In this document: positions 43,881 to 54,494 of the stretch, piece after piece
Numbering within the stretch: the stretch's first letter is position 1
Layout of the letters: every line of letters starts with the position of its first letter
Assembly (NCBI GenBank): GCA_047967505.1
Contig: CM106540.1
Origin: Dipteris shenzhenensis
Lineage: Eukaryota > Polypodiophyta > Polypodiopsida > Gleicheniales
DNA length: 64,000 bases
Reading direction: 5' to 3' (one strand)
The notes under the pieces: generated by a model
What the model was told of the DNA's origin: nothing
The model's database searches: none
The model's input: only the letters and a program-made list of their open reading frames with translations
Program-made: the position numbers and the translations under genes

Positions 43881-44287
43881 GTGGAAGGCAACAGGTACGG
43901 GGGGACCCGCATGGGTTCAATTCTACAGTGATGGATCTTTGGGCCCTTCTTAGGGGAGGCTTTTCTTATCCCTATGGGGGGATAGAAATTTGATGGATAT
44001 TCATGGTGAGTTGCATGCAAGAAGCTGAGACAATCGTGCTTTGGTCGAGGTAAAATTTTTCCTTCAAGATATGGGTGTCTTTCTTAGTGGTAAGGATTTT
44101 TTGATAACTTCTTCTTTGGCCAATGTTAGCCGTGATATACTCATTTGTGTGATGATCCTACTATGTTTCGCGTAGACCACCAACGGTTAGTCCCTCGTAG
44201 ATGGCCCAATTTTATTTTTTGTGCTTTTCTGTGACTGGTCTAACCAACCATGTAATAAAACCGGCATTGTTTTAACCAAAAGAAGAG

Positions 44288-44580
44288 GACCATTCTTCCC
44301 ACTTGACTTAACTGCATCCCCAAGGAGTATAGCATTCTAGCTAATGGGCTCTTCCCATTCTTCCCACTTGAGTTAATTGCATTCTTCTCACTTGACTTAA
44401 CTGCATCCTTCCCACTTGACTTAACCAAAAGAAGAGGACCATTCTTCCCACTTGACTTAACTGCATCCCAAGGAGTATAGCATCCCCAACGAGTATAGAA
44501 TTATAGCTAATGGGCTCTTCCCATTCTTCCCACTTGACAGAGGACCATTCTTCGCACTTGACTTAATTCCATCCCGAAGG
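44288..44580. repeat. Minisatellite TTCCCACTTGACTTAA, unit 4
   Basis: Copy of the arrays at 8,618, 20,668 and 51,048, with point differences. Confidence 0.85.
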
Positions 44581-45006
44581 AGTATAGCATTCTAGCTAAT
44601 GGGCTCTCCTTTGACCTTAAGCACTTTCCCATGCTTCTTGCATGGGAATAAGATAAGAAACCATGAAACATGTCCTCCTTATGTGCTAGGCATTTCTTGC
44701 ATCTCCCTTCTCCTTTTGCTATCCTTTCCCATCCAATGAAGTTGTCTAGAGTACCTTATGTAAGATAGCCAAAGTAGAGTAGACATTTTTCAATAGGGAA
44801 CAAATTGGGTCTCAAAAGGCCTCCTAAGGAATGGATTAGGAGAGGATTAGTGAGGGATTAGTGGGCCAATGCAAGAGGCTTGTGGGGTCACAAGGAAGCC
44901 TAACCTCCCCCTAACTAGGTGGGTTAAGCCCATAGTTGGATACAGCACTAATCACCATAACATATCAGCCAAGGTGTTTATGTAAAATACCCCATAGGCT
45001 TTCAGA

Positions 45007-45752
45007 ATGGTTGTTAAGACACTCGTGTCTTATGATAAGACACTTAAGACATGTGTCTTACCTTAAGACACCTTTAGACACTCTTGTTTTTTTTTTTGTG
45101 GGTTGGGTGTAGCAACAAACATCAAGTTTGACTTAACCATGCTATCATTGATAGTGACTTTGAATAGTGGCAGTGACCTCACAGATTCGGATTAGGATAA
45201 TCTTGAGAGATTTGACTCTTGAGAGTCAAAAGTTTCCTTTCAATTATATGTATTGAGATCCATATTTCATTCATGTCACATGTGATTGATAGACTATTGC
45301 CATGATATTTATGTGTATTGATTAATGATGTTGGTATATAATCTATGTAGCCCTCTAGGCTCTTGTTAAGTTGTTTATCTAGATTTTTGAATATCAAGAT
45401 TCTATTGTCAATTTAAATCTTTCAAGTTGTGAGTCGTGACTTGCAAGCTCTTGACTCATGACTCTTAACTTGCAAGATCTTGAGTAGTGAGTCTTAACTT
45501 TAACTTTTAAGTCTTGAGTACATTGTACAAGTGCATTGTTACTTCTTGCATTGTTTAAGTGTAGCTTATTGGACTTCTAGAATCAAGCAGCTAGCTATGC
45601 TAGCAAGTTGTACACTTGTATACTTGAACATATATTAATTAAATATTTATTATTACAATCACGTGTCTTACGTGTCTTATCTTTAAGACACTTTAGACAC
45701 TCGTGTCTGAAGCGTGTCTAACGTGTCGTGTCTTAACGTGTCTTACAACCAT
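45007..45752. mobile_element. MITE-like element with GTGTCTTA subterminal repeats
   Basis: About 750 bp present only in unit 4, splitting the string GGCTTTCTATAACTCC that is intact in units 2, 3 and 5. The ends are inverted: ATGGTTGTTAAGACAC at the left and, reading the other strand from the right end, ATGGTTGTAAGACACG. Many copies of AAGACAC/GTGTCTTA crowd both ends. TTTC occurs on both sides and may be part of the target duplication. There is no transposase ORF, so it would be a non-autonomous DNA transposon; subterminal repeats are reminiscent of hAT elements, but the superfamily is not established. Confidence 0.75.
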
Positions 45753-45782
45753 GGGCCGCCGATTTCTATAACTCCACTAGAA

Positions 45783-46264
45783 GAAAAATGTGTTAATTTT
45801 TTTTCACACCTAAGGGGAGAGAGAACGTAAGGTCCCCCTCCTTGCGTAGGGAGCGGCCAACCCCCCCATTGGTGCATGGTGGACACATGGAATGTGCATG
45901 GGGCAAAGGTCTTGGTGAAGAGACTGAAAAGTGAATCCCCGAGGCGCGAGGTTCTTAGAGGGGAGGCTATAAGCGGAGAAGGTGGAGCAGAGGAGACCCA
46001 TGTCCCACCTCTTGCTGAAGGCCACGATAATGATTCTGCTCCGATGGACGACATAACCAAGAAAGCTCAAGATGGGACGGACGAAGAACATGCAAGGTGG
46101 CTTCTCCCCGCTACCCGAAGATGATGTTCAACGAATCCTACAAGCTGAGGCAAACAGACGTGCCAAGGAGGTGGAGCACATGCCATGGTTTGAATCAAGA
46201 AAAGCGCATGGGGTGGTGTGTGAACTGGAAGTGGAAGAGGTCTGCCTAGAGTTGGAAAGGTTGG
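45783..46264 (+). mobile_element. LINE family 1, 5' fragment, unit 4
   Basis: Begins after the usual target string AACTCCACTAGAA (45,770-45,782) and includes the ORF1 start MGRTKNMQGGFSPLPEDDVQ (46,072) through VCLELERLA. It then stops abruptly inside ORF1 and joins DUF4419 sequence in the opposite orientation. Confidence 0.85.
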
Positions 46265-46991
46265 CATCAAATTTGTCAATATTTCCCTTGCTGGTTTGTA
46301 GCAGCTGGGTTGTGATCGTCTTGAGCATGCGAGCCCACTTGGTGCAAACTGTGCCATAATTCTCAAGTTTGTCTATACGGCTATGAATAGCTTCCCAATC
46401 CCATGAAGCGCCTGCGACAGTGACTTGAGGGATCCCACACGTCAAACAAAACCTGTAGCTAAAGTAACTCTTCATTGTTGCCATCAAGGCCACACTACCA
46501 AGGATGGTGTCATCATCCGTGGTGGTGGAGAAATTGGGAAGAATCCAATCGCAGATGCTGCCGTCCTTGACGTTTTTCTTTAGCTCCTTGGTCATTTGTT
46601 GTGCCAACTTGCCATAGTCAACTGACAATAACGTTGCGATATCGTAAACTGCGAGCTCCTTCTTCCCCTCGTTCTCCACAAACATGGACCTCAAGGCCTC
46701 TGCATTTTTCTTCACGTAAAGTCCGAATTGAGTCACAATTGCCATCCATACATCATTAGGCCGAATCACGAGATTGTGCTGCCGATTGTAGGCATCCAAA
46801 ATTCCGTGCACAAAGCGATTGGGTTTCGGGCAAAAGTCGACGTCTTTCCACTTGCTTTCCTGCAGGACTGTCCTGCACCTTTCTTGCTTGTATTCCTCAA
46901 GAAGAGCCAAGTAGTGCTTGCTGGGACTACTGCAGAAAGTAGTAACGACGGAAGCAGGATGATCTGCAACCTTGAAAGTAACACCAGGCAT
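46265..46991 (-). pseudogene. DUF4419 gene copy, unit 4, C-terminus replaced by LINE sequence
   Basis: From ATG 46991 the protein matches unit 2 through HNLVIRPNDVWMAIVTQFGLY, ENEGKKELAVYD, ILPNFSTTTDDD, MATMKSYFSY, CGIPQVTVAGASWDWEAI and LLQTSKGNI (about 240 residues). At 46,264 it runs into antisense LINE ORF1, adding an unrelated tail to a stop at 46,128. The C-terminal third of DUF4419, including SGWLSVFCVF, is lost. The surviving part has no internal stop. Confidence 0.85.
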
Positions 46992-47216
46992 GATGCAGTT
47001 GGCAGTTCGAATTTTTCCCTTTAAAAGGGGCTATGAGCTTGTCGTAATGCGCTCGCCAAATGTTAGCTTACCGAGCTCTAGGGAGAGTAAGAGCTGAGGG
47101 GAGGAGCAGTAGCTCAAGCAGGAGACGCAAGGGGAGAAGCAGCAGCTGTGATTGCTTCCTCAAAGGACTAACATTGCGTTTATTACACGTAATCGCCACT
47201 GTTCATCAATGCCTGC

Positions 47217-47380
47217 TTCCACCATTGCGGGTGGGTCTACTGCGCGTAATCCCCACGGTTCAGCTTACGACTGCTTCCAAATTCGCACCATTGCGGGTGG
47301 GTCTATTGCGCATAATCCCCACGGTTCAGCTTACGACTGCTTCCAAATTCGCATCTATGCTCCCTATTCGCATCTATGCT
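47217..47380. repeat. 66-bp tandem repeats upstream of DUF4419 copy, unit 4
   Basis: Two full units of the ACCATTGCGGGTGGGTCTA repeat followed by a short duplication of TTCGCATCTATGCTCCCTA. Counterpart of 17,715-17,925. Confidence 0.75.
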
Positions 47381-48123
47381 CCCTACCAATTAATTAGTTT
47401 GTTTTGATCCATTAGAGGCTTAATTAAGCTATCTTTATCTAAGGCTTACTTTATTTTTGCTTTGATTAGCTTACTTTTCTCTATGCCTTAATTTAAGGCA
47501 TATACTATGTCCAAGGGGGCTTTCCCAAACTTTCAAGAAAAGGATCAACTCAAAACCTTTCTCTTCTCACGTGTGAGCCCTACCACTAAGCTCTAAAGTA
47601 ATTTCATGTAACCTTTCCTTATAGTAATATTATAAAATGGTCCCTCATCCCTCTACCAATTAATGCCCTTCATGTGGTCCCCCCCTCTCTCTTTAATACT
47701 TCCCCCCTTCCCATCTCACGTAAGCTTCTCTCCCTCCCCCCTCTTTAATCTTAATGAATACACCTCCCCTTGAGTTTAATTATTCCTTATGGCCCCTCCC
47801 CAACACACACCCGTAACTAATTAATTGATTTTTCACGCTGGGGGGTCCTATTTGCACAAGGTTCAGCTTACGATTGGTTTCAACATTTTTGGCCTGCCTT
47901 TGGAAGGGTATAGGGAACATTGCTTCCCAAAGGTAAAATAGACATTTTTTAGACATTTCTTTTTGGCCTGCCGTTGAAAGGGTATAGGGAACTTCTCAAA
48001 GGTAAAATAGGTATTTTTGAGATATTTTTCTTAAATCTAAGATGATTGGTCCAAGTATGCTCCTTGTAATAGGCTTTAGTACATACATTTAGTGACTTCG
48101 TCCTCTTTGGCCTGCCCCCCCCC

Positions 48124-48126
<3 letters not shown>
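47381..48126. other. Gene-free upstream region, unit 4
   Basis: Copy of 17,926-18,670 with indels, including the paired AGGGTATAGGGAA motifs. No coding sequence. Confidence 0.55.
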
Positions 48127-48170
<44 letters not shown>

Positions 48171-48202
48171 TCTTCTTCTTCTCTCTAGGCAACCCCCCCC
48201 CC

Positions 48203-48247
<45 letters not shown>
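48127..48247. repeat. Compound CT microsatellite, unit 4
   Basis: (CT)n at about 48,127-48,166 and 48,206-48,247, separated by TTC repeats and a C-run. Confidence 0.95.
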
Positions 48248-48249
<2 letters not shown>

Positions 48250-48489
48250 AGCCACATGAATGAATTCACATCGTTGACTTTTGGACCATTTGCATTTACT
48301 ACTCTTTGTACACTCTTTCCTTTTCATGCCTCCAATTTTTGCTCTCTCTTAAGCATTTTACTCACCCACCACAGGCCTAATGAATGTTAGATGTATATCA
48401 TTCACCTTGTTTATTTTTATTTTTTTGCGTGGAAAATTAATTAAATTATAAAAAAGTGGAAATACGATTAAGTAGATGCGCTAAGCGCT

Positions 48490-49015
48490 CAAAACGCTAT
48501 AAGCACTTCAGGCCACCTAGCACTATAAAACCCCAACACCGCTAAAACCTCATACCTAAGATTAGCAGTCATATCATCCTGAAGTGGCACTCCTTTGAAA
48601 ATCAGAGCATTGTGAACTTTCCATATGAACTAAAGAGCCACTCTTCATATGATATCCCAAACACGAATCAAACTTTGCCACGATCTCCCAGCAGAGCAAA
48701 CTTCCAACAAAGACAAACAAGCAATTGGGCTCGATGCAGCCACCTTTGAATCGCCCACCAAACTCTCCTCACCACCACACAACCCCAAAAGAGGTGAAAG
48801 TGGGATTCCAAAGCTAGCTTGCAAAGAGAGTAGACAAGAGAGATGCGTCGCCACTTGCCAAGCCTGGACAACTTACAAGTCACCAACCTCCATAAGAAAA
48901 AATTACATTTGGGAGAAGGTGTAGCTTGCCACGCCTTCATGATATGTCTCGGTGCCCAACGTCTCCACTGAAGCTGAGTATGAGAAGACATACTAGAGTC
49001 CATTTTGAGGCACAA
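48490..49015 (-). pseudogene. LINE zf-RVT and C-terminal tail (family 3), longest copy
   Basis: The minus strand at 48,668-49,015 reads KCNFFLWRLVTCKLSRLGKW, then SLCKLALESHFHLFWGCVVV and WWAIQRWLH, a zf-RVT domain with its Cys/His ligands and following helix. Further along (48,490-48,640) the IWKxRNALIFKG-type tail continues. It is the most complete copy of this third LINE family; fragments recur at 4,597-4,734, 6,216-6,498 and 36,920-37,209. No RT domain is attached. Confidence 0.8.
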
Positions 49016-49789
49016 AATCCTAAAGAGAAATCTTGTGGAGTTGTTTCCCTTTACTATTCACCCAACCTCGAAAGTCTAGGTTGCAAACCACATCAGTACT
49101 AATAGGCCAATCCACTCTCACCCTTGATAGTGTGGCTTGAAAATCTCTTGGAGTCAATCGAAATCGCCGCACAAGAGTATCCATGGATCCCTCGTATTCA
49201 TATTCCACAAGTCAGCCCCCGATTATTGAGCCGGACTGACAAGCGCGGACTCAATTGAATTGGAGAGATTCGGTTTGTAAAAGTCCAAGTATGGATCCAA
49301 ACATTGAGTGTCAAGGATGCATCACCTCTAAGAGTATTAGATCCCTCCCAAAGACGATCACCCAATTGGATGCGATTCGGATTGACGTATAGTGCGACTC
49401 GTTAGACATATCGAGTTGTATGGAGCTGCTCCCCGCAAAGATTCCCCTCAGAGGTGGGGAGATAGATGCAGAACATGTAGAAAGCAGTTGGAACCGTTGT
49501 GAATGAGGCTATACATCTTGGGGGAAAGGAACATTGCTTCTATTGCACAAGGTCACCCTTGGATTGAGATTTAGTTCATGCTCTAGAATAGCCCCATATC
49601 ATGCACCATTCTATAGAATCATCCTTGCGGATTGTCTCATAGAGTCCCACTCCTCTACTCATCCAAGCAAAAAGAATGCTTAGACCATCTAGCTGATAAC
49701 GCTATCCTCTAACTCGCCCACACTTAAGCTAACCATTGGTCAACCCCTCCCTCTCAACTTCCATGTGAGGGGATGGGTTGACCTTTCAT
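49016..49789. repeat. Direct repeat D, unit 4
   Basis: Copy of 5,440-6,215 and 6,585-7,359; same boundaries into block E. No domain recognised. Confidence 0.75.
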
Positions 49790-50275
49790 AGTCAAAAAGT
49801 GCTCGAAAATCTCTCACGACCTCCACTCGCTTGCCAAATTCTAGGTATTTTATTTTGCAAAAATTCCTCACCCGGCCCATTCCCCTATATATAATCCCAA
49901 TGGGTCATCATCCTTCTATTGCACCCAATCCCAAGCTATGATTATCCACACTGCTTTTATTACACATAATCCCCATGGGTCAACATTCTTCTTTATGGTA
50001 CATTTGGATTTCCAAGGACATATTATACGTGAACTCTATGTGCAAGCTAGGAGATAAGAGGATCTGTGTGCACCTTAGCTTGCAGAGAAAAGGTGTTTGT
50101 AACTAGAGACAATTGTGGGAGGAGAGAGTGGGTGATTGGAAATAGCTAGAATCTATGCAGGACTTTTTTCACCTCAATCAAATAGAAGTTTTTGTCTTGT
50201 GGGAGGTCTTGAGGAGTATCCCTAGGGCTAGCCAATGAATTTTATAATCCTCACCAACATGGAGAGCAAAACAAT
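49790..50275. repeat. Block E spacer, unit 5
   Basis: Copy of 7,368-7,850. No gene. Confidence 0.65.
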
Positions 50276-50282
50276 GTATAAT

Positions 50283-50639
50283 GGGAGGCAACGTAGAGCT
50301 CAGAAGGGTAGATGCTAGAACGGATACAGATTACTACTACGAGACGAAGCATTGGTATCCATTGTTGAACAACAAGTGGAGCTAACATGGAGGCTCGAGT
50401 GGTGGAAGAACAAATTTTCAAAGATTTGGAGGGGCTATCAGGTTGAAGAGGGGAGATTTCTTCTTCGGAAGATCTTGCAAAATTGGCTCCTAGTTTGTAG
50501 GAAAATAAGAAGTTCATTTAAACTAGCGTATGTGCCTCTTGATCAAAGGGATAACACACTTGATTATGTTGTAGCTTGTAGGACTTGGAGGTGGGTCGAA
50601 ACCATGGCGTGGAGTTGGTTAGATCATAGGGTTCAATAG
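50283..50639 (+). pseudogene. LINE zf-RVT fragment, plus strand (family 2), unit 5
   Basis: Frame from 50,352 reads WRLEWWKNKFSKIWRGYQVE, FLLRKILQNWLLVCRKIRSS and RTWRWVETMAWSWLDHRVQ before a TAG. Same relic as at 7,852, 19,903 and 43,519. A possible RNase H start follows near 50,665-50,705. Confidence 0.6.
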
Positions 50640-51047
50640 TAGGTGGAAGGCAACAGGTACGGGGGGACCCGCATGGGTTCAATTCTACAGTGATGGATCT
50701 TTGGGCCCTTCTTAGGGGAGGCTTTTCTTATCCCTATGGGGGGATAGAAATTTGATGGATATTCATCGTGAGTTGCATGCAAGAAGCTGAGAAAATTGTG
50801 CTTTGGTCGAGGTAAAATTTTTCCTTCAAGATATGAGTGTCTTTGTTAGTCGTAAGGATTTTTTGATAACTTCTTCTTTGGCCAATGTTAGCCGTGATAT
50901 ACTCATTTGTGTGATGATCCTACTATGTTTCGCGTAGACCACCAGCGGCTAGTCCCTCGTAGATGGCCCAATTATATTTTTTGTGCTTTTTTGTGACTGG
51001 TCTAACCAACCATGTAATAAAACCGGCATTGTTTTCACCAAAAGAAG

Positions 51048-51335
51048 AGGACCATTCTTCCCACTTGACTTAACTGCATCCCCAAGGAGTATAGCATTCT
51101 AGCTAATGGGCTCTTCCCAGTCTTCCCACTTGAGTTAATTGCATTCTTCTCACTTGACTTAACTGCATCCTTCCCACTTGACTTAACCAAAAGAAGAGGA
51201 CCATTCTTCCCACTTGACTTAACTGCATCCCAAGGAGTATAGCATCCCCAAGGAGTATAGAATTCTAGCTAATGGGCTCTTCCCATTCTTCCCACTTAAC
51301 AGAGGACCATTCTTCCCACTTGACTTAACTGCATC
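51048..51335. repeat. Minisatellite TTCCCACTTGACTTAA, unit 5
   Basis: Fourth copy of the array (see 8,618-8,890). Confidence 0.85.
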
Positions 51336-51782
51336 CCCAAGGAGTATAGCATTCTAGCTAACAGGCTCTCCTTTGACCTTAAGCACTTTCCCATGCTTCT
51401 TGCATGGGAATAAGATAGGAAATGATGAAACATGTCCTCCTTATGTCCTAGGCATTTCTTGCATCTCCCTTCTCCTTTTCCTATCCTTTCCCATCCAGTG
51501 AACTTGTCTAGAGTACCTTATGTAAGATAAGCCAAAGTAGAGTAGACATTTTTCAATAGGGAACAAATCGGGTCTCAAAGGGCCTCCTAAGGAATGGATT
51601 AGGAGAGGATTTGTGAGGGATTAGTGGGCCGATGCAAGAGGCTTGTGGGGTCACAAGGAGGCCTAACCTCCCCCTAACTAGGTGGGTTAAGCCCATAGTT
51701 GGATACAACACTAATCACCATTACATATCAGCCAAGGTGTTTATGTAAAAAACCCCATAGGCTTTCTATAACTCCACTAGAA

Positions 51783-52797
51783 GAAAAATGTGTTAATTTT
51801 TTTTCACAGCTAAGGGGAGAGAGAACGCTAGGTCCCCCTCCTTGCGTAGGGAGCGGCCAACCCCCCCCACTGGTGCATGGTGGACACATGGAACGCGCAT
51901 GGGGCAAAGGTCTTGGTGAAGAGACTACAAAGTGAATCCCCGAGGCACGAGGTTCTTAGAGGGAAGGCTATGAGCGGAGGTGGAGCGGAGGGGCCTCTTG
52001 CTGAGGCCAGGATAATGATTCTGCTCCGATGGACGACATAACCAAGAAAGCTCAAGATGGGACGGACGAAGAAGTTGCAAGGTGGCTTCTCCCCGCTACC
52101 CGAAGAAGATGTTCAGCGAATCCTACAAGCTGAGGCAAACAGACGTGCCAAGGAGGTGGAGCACAGGCCATGGTTTGAATCAAGAAAAGCGCATGGGGTG
52201 GTGTGTGAACTGGACGTGGAAGAGGTCCGCCCAGAGTTGGAAAGGTTGGCGAGGGGGGGCCAGTACTTCTTCTTCACAGGCCGCATCCCCTCGTTTGAAG
52301 AGTTCAAGGAGTTCATGCTCTTTGAGAGCGAACTGCCTGCGAGTTGCTACTCAACGTGATTCCTTGGGAAAGGTTTCTTTCTTGTTCAATGTGTCTCAGA
52401 GCAGATCAGGGAAGAACTGGCGGGACGCGCGTTCCAGTTTTCGAGGGCCCTTTTCTCATCACTCCGTGGTCACCGGAGCTCAGCATCGACAGATTCCTCT
52501 TACATGACTGTCCCATTTAGATTGGGTTCCCGAGCCTGCCATCCTGGCTTGGTAACAAGATTGGTAGCCTTGCAGCAACGTTGGGAAGAGTTCTGCAAAT
52601 CCCCTCGGCCTCCTGGCAGCCGACTAACAGGAAAAGAGTCTGGATTCTCTATGACAGGACCCAGGAAATCCCAGAGTTCATCAACCTCAGGATGTGAAAT
52701 GGCGTCAGCTTTGCTATACATGTTAGATTCAACCCCTTCCCGGATGCATGCTATGTATGCAAACGTTTGGGACACTTCGCCAAAAATTGCCCGCTAT
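51783..52797 (+). mobile_element. LINE family 1, 5' fragment, unit 5 (3'-truncated)
   Basis: Starts after AACTCCACTAGAA (51,770-51,782). ORF1 opens at 52,057 with the cleanest N-terminus of the family (MGRTKKLQGGFSPLPEEDVQ… FFFTGRIPSFEEFKEFM). It shifts frame near 52,345, continues with DUF4283-like sequence and ends just after the zinc knuckle CYVCKRLGHFAKNC at 52,749-52,790. The sequence then becomes unique. LINEs normally lose their 5' end, so loss of the 3' end points to a later rearrangement at the array edge. Confidence 0.85.
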
Positions 52798-54494
52798 GTG
52801 CAAATTTGTACACGGTGGGAGATCAACCGATGACATACTGTCATATTCATTGAGGTGTGTCCCAAAATGCCAAATTGCCCCTTAACCCCATCAAAGGGAT
52901 CTACCCCTAAGACTGTTTAAAAGGTAATCATTCTTTCTCGTTGCAAAATTTTAACATTTCACATTTAATGCAATCAAAAATAAAGCAAGGAAACAATTAA
53001 ACATCAACTACCAAGAAGATGTATAGACAATCATATATACATAGATGAATCCAGGAACATGCCCAAACTCATCCTCTAAAAAAACAACATAGTGCAGTTT
53101 CAATCTCATGATAGTCACTCATAAGGTTAAAAACCATAAACTCCATCACGCATAGCAGGGATTAGCTACTATGACATCCCCACTGACATCATCAGCACCC
53201 CACAGTGGGTGTAGACCATAGTATACAAATCCACACACCCACACATACCTCAGCATCCATTTATACAAAGTCTTCGTACTAAGTTTCTGTCAGCACTCCG
53301 GAGGTGAAGAACAAACTCAGCCATAACAAAGGCTAGCACTAAAGGAGAAGGCTAATCAAAATGTAGTCCAAAACATCTTCATTCAAGCTGCAACTGCTTG
53401 TGAAGACTAAACAATTTCATTTTAGTCTCTCCTAGACGAGCATCTAAATCCAGCTGATGTATAGGCAATCATGTGGGTACGTTTTCTAAAAGGGTCATGG
53501 CATCTCCGATTTAAGAATTCCCAAAGATTTGTGGTACATTTTAAATTTAGAGACAACTAGGTATGGCAATGAGATTAAAAGAATTTGGCAGTCACCTAGG
53601 ATTAAAGACTGGTTTTATTTAGAAAAGCTTGACACATGCAGTTTTAAGCATAGTAACTTTTGCAAAGGAAAACGTTAGATTCTATTAACAAGCATTTGAG
53701 TGCCATACTTCTACAAGGATTAAAAACAGAAATATAGAACAGGAATTGCCATCTCAGAAGACAATACAACTGAAAATCATAAGCAAGTACACAAGTACAC
53801 ACCTGCTATCTCGAAATGGTATAATATACAATGCGTCTCCCTTTACCATATTTCCTGTCTGTCTTGCATGTGAAGCGCCTCAGCTAGCCCCAGAGGCAAC
53901 TGTTTAACCACTCGGGTTGTATGTAAAGATCTACATTGACACTTCAAGGTTCTACTACCTGCTATCACAAGATATCTAATGGAGACCATCCTTTATCTAT
54001 GGAAAATTTTCAATAAAAGCTCAAGGCATTGAAGTTCAGGATTAAATATGTTGTTTAGCATCCAACAAGACGAAGCAGGAACTGTAAGCAATTGATATGA
54101 TTACCTGAAATAGTAGCCAACAAACTTGATAACACTTTCCAAGTACTCCTTGTATGCTCTAGATCATATCTGGTCTGCTCTCTGATACTACCAAAAGGCT
54201 CACAGAGCTGCAATGCACTATGGGTTTGTTAACCATAAACACCTCTTGCATTTACTTCGTGTCTCTCCTGTGTGAAACTTAACAGCCCCAAGACCATGGG
54301 CAGGAGCGCTTCCGCAAAATAACAGCAGCACACACCTGAGTGACTGCCTTCATGGAGTTCAGGAAGCTCCCAGCTTTCCCAATCAGCAATGAATTGGAGT
54401 AAAGATAGCAACCCATGCTGGTAGACCACAGGCACCAGCTGTGCCCATAAAATCGACCAAGCAGTATTTTAAGATATTTCATAACAGGTATTCC
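52798..54494. other. Unique non-coding sequence, 3' of the kinase-like gene
   Basis: First sequence outside the array. It lies downstream of the minus-strand kinase-like gene and probably includes its 3' untranslated region and possibly UTR introns. No coding exon or repeat is recognised. Confidence 0.5.

Noticed and set aside
54229-54482. Small minus-strand ORFs 3' of the kinase-like gene
   Set aside because: Located after the stop codon; probably 3' untranslated sequence.
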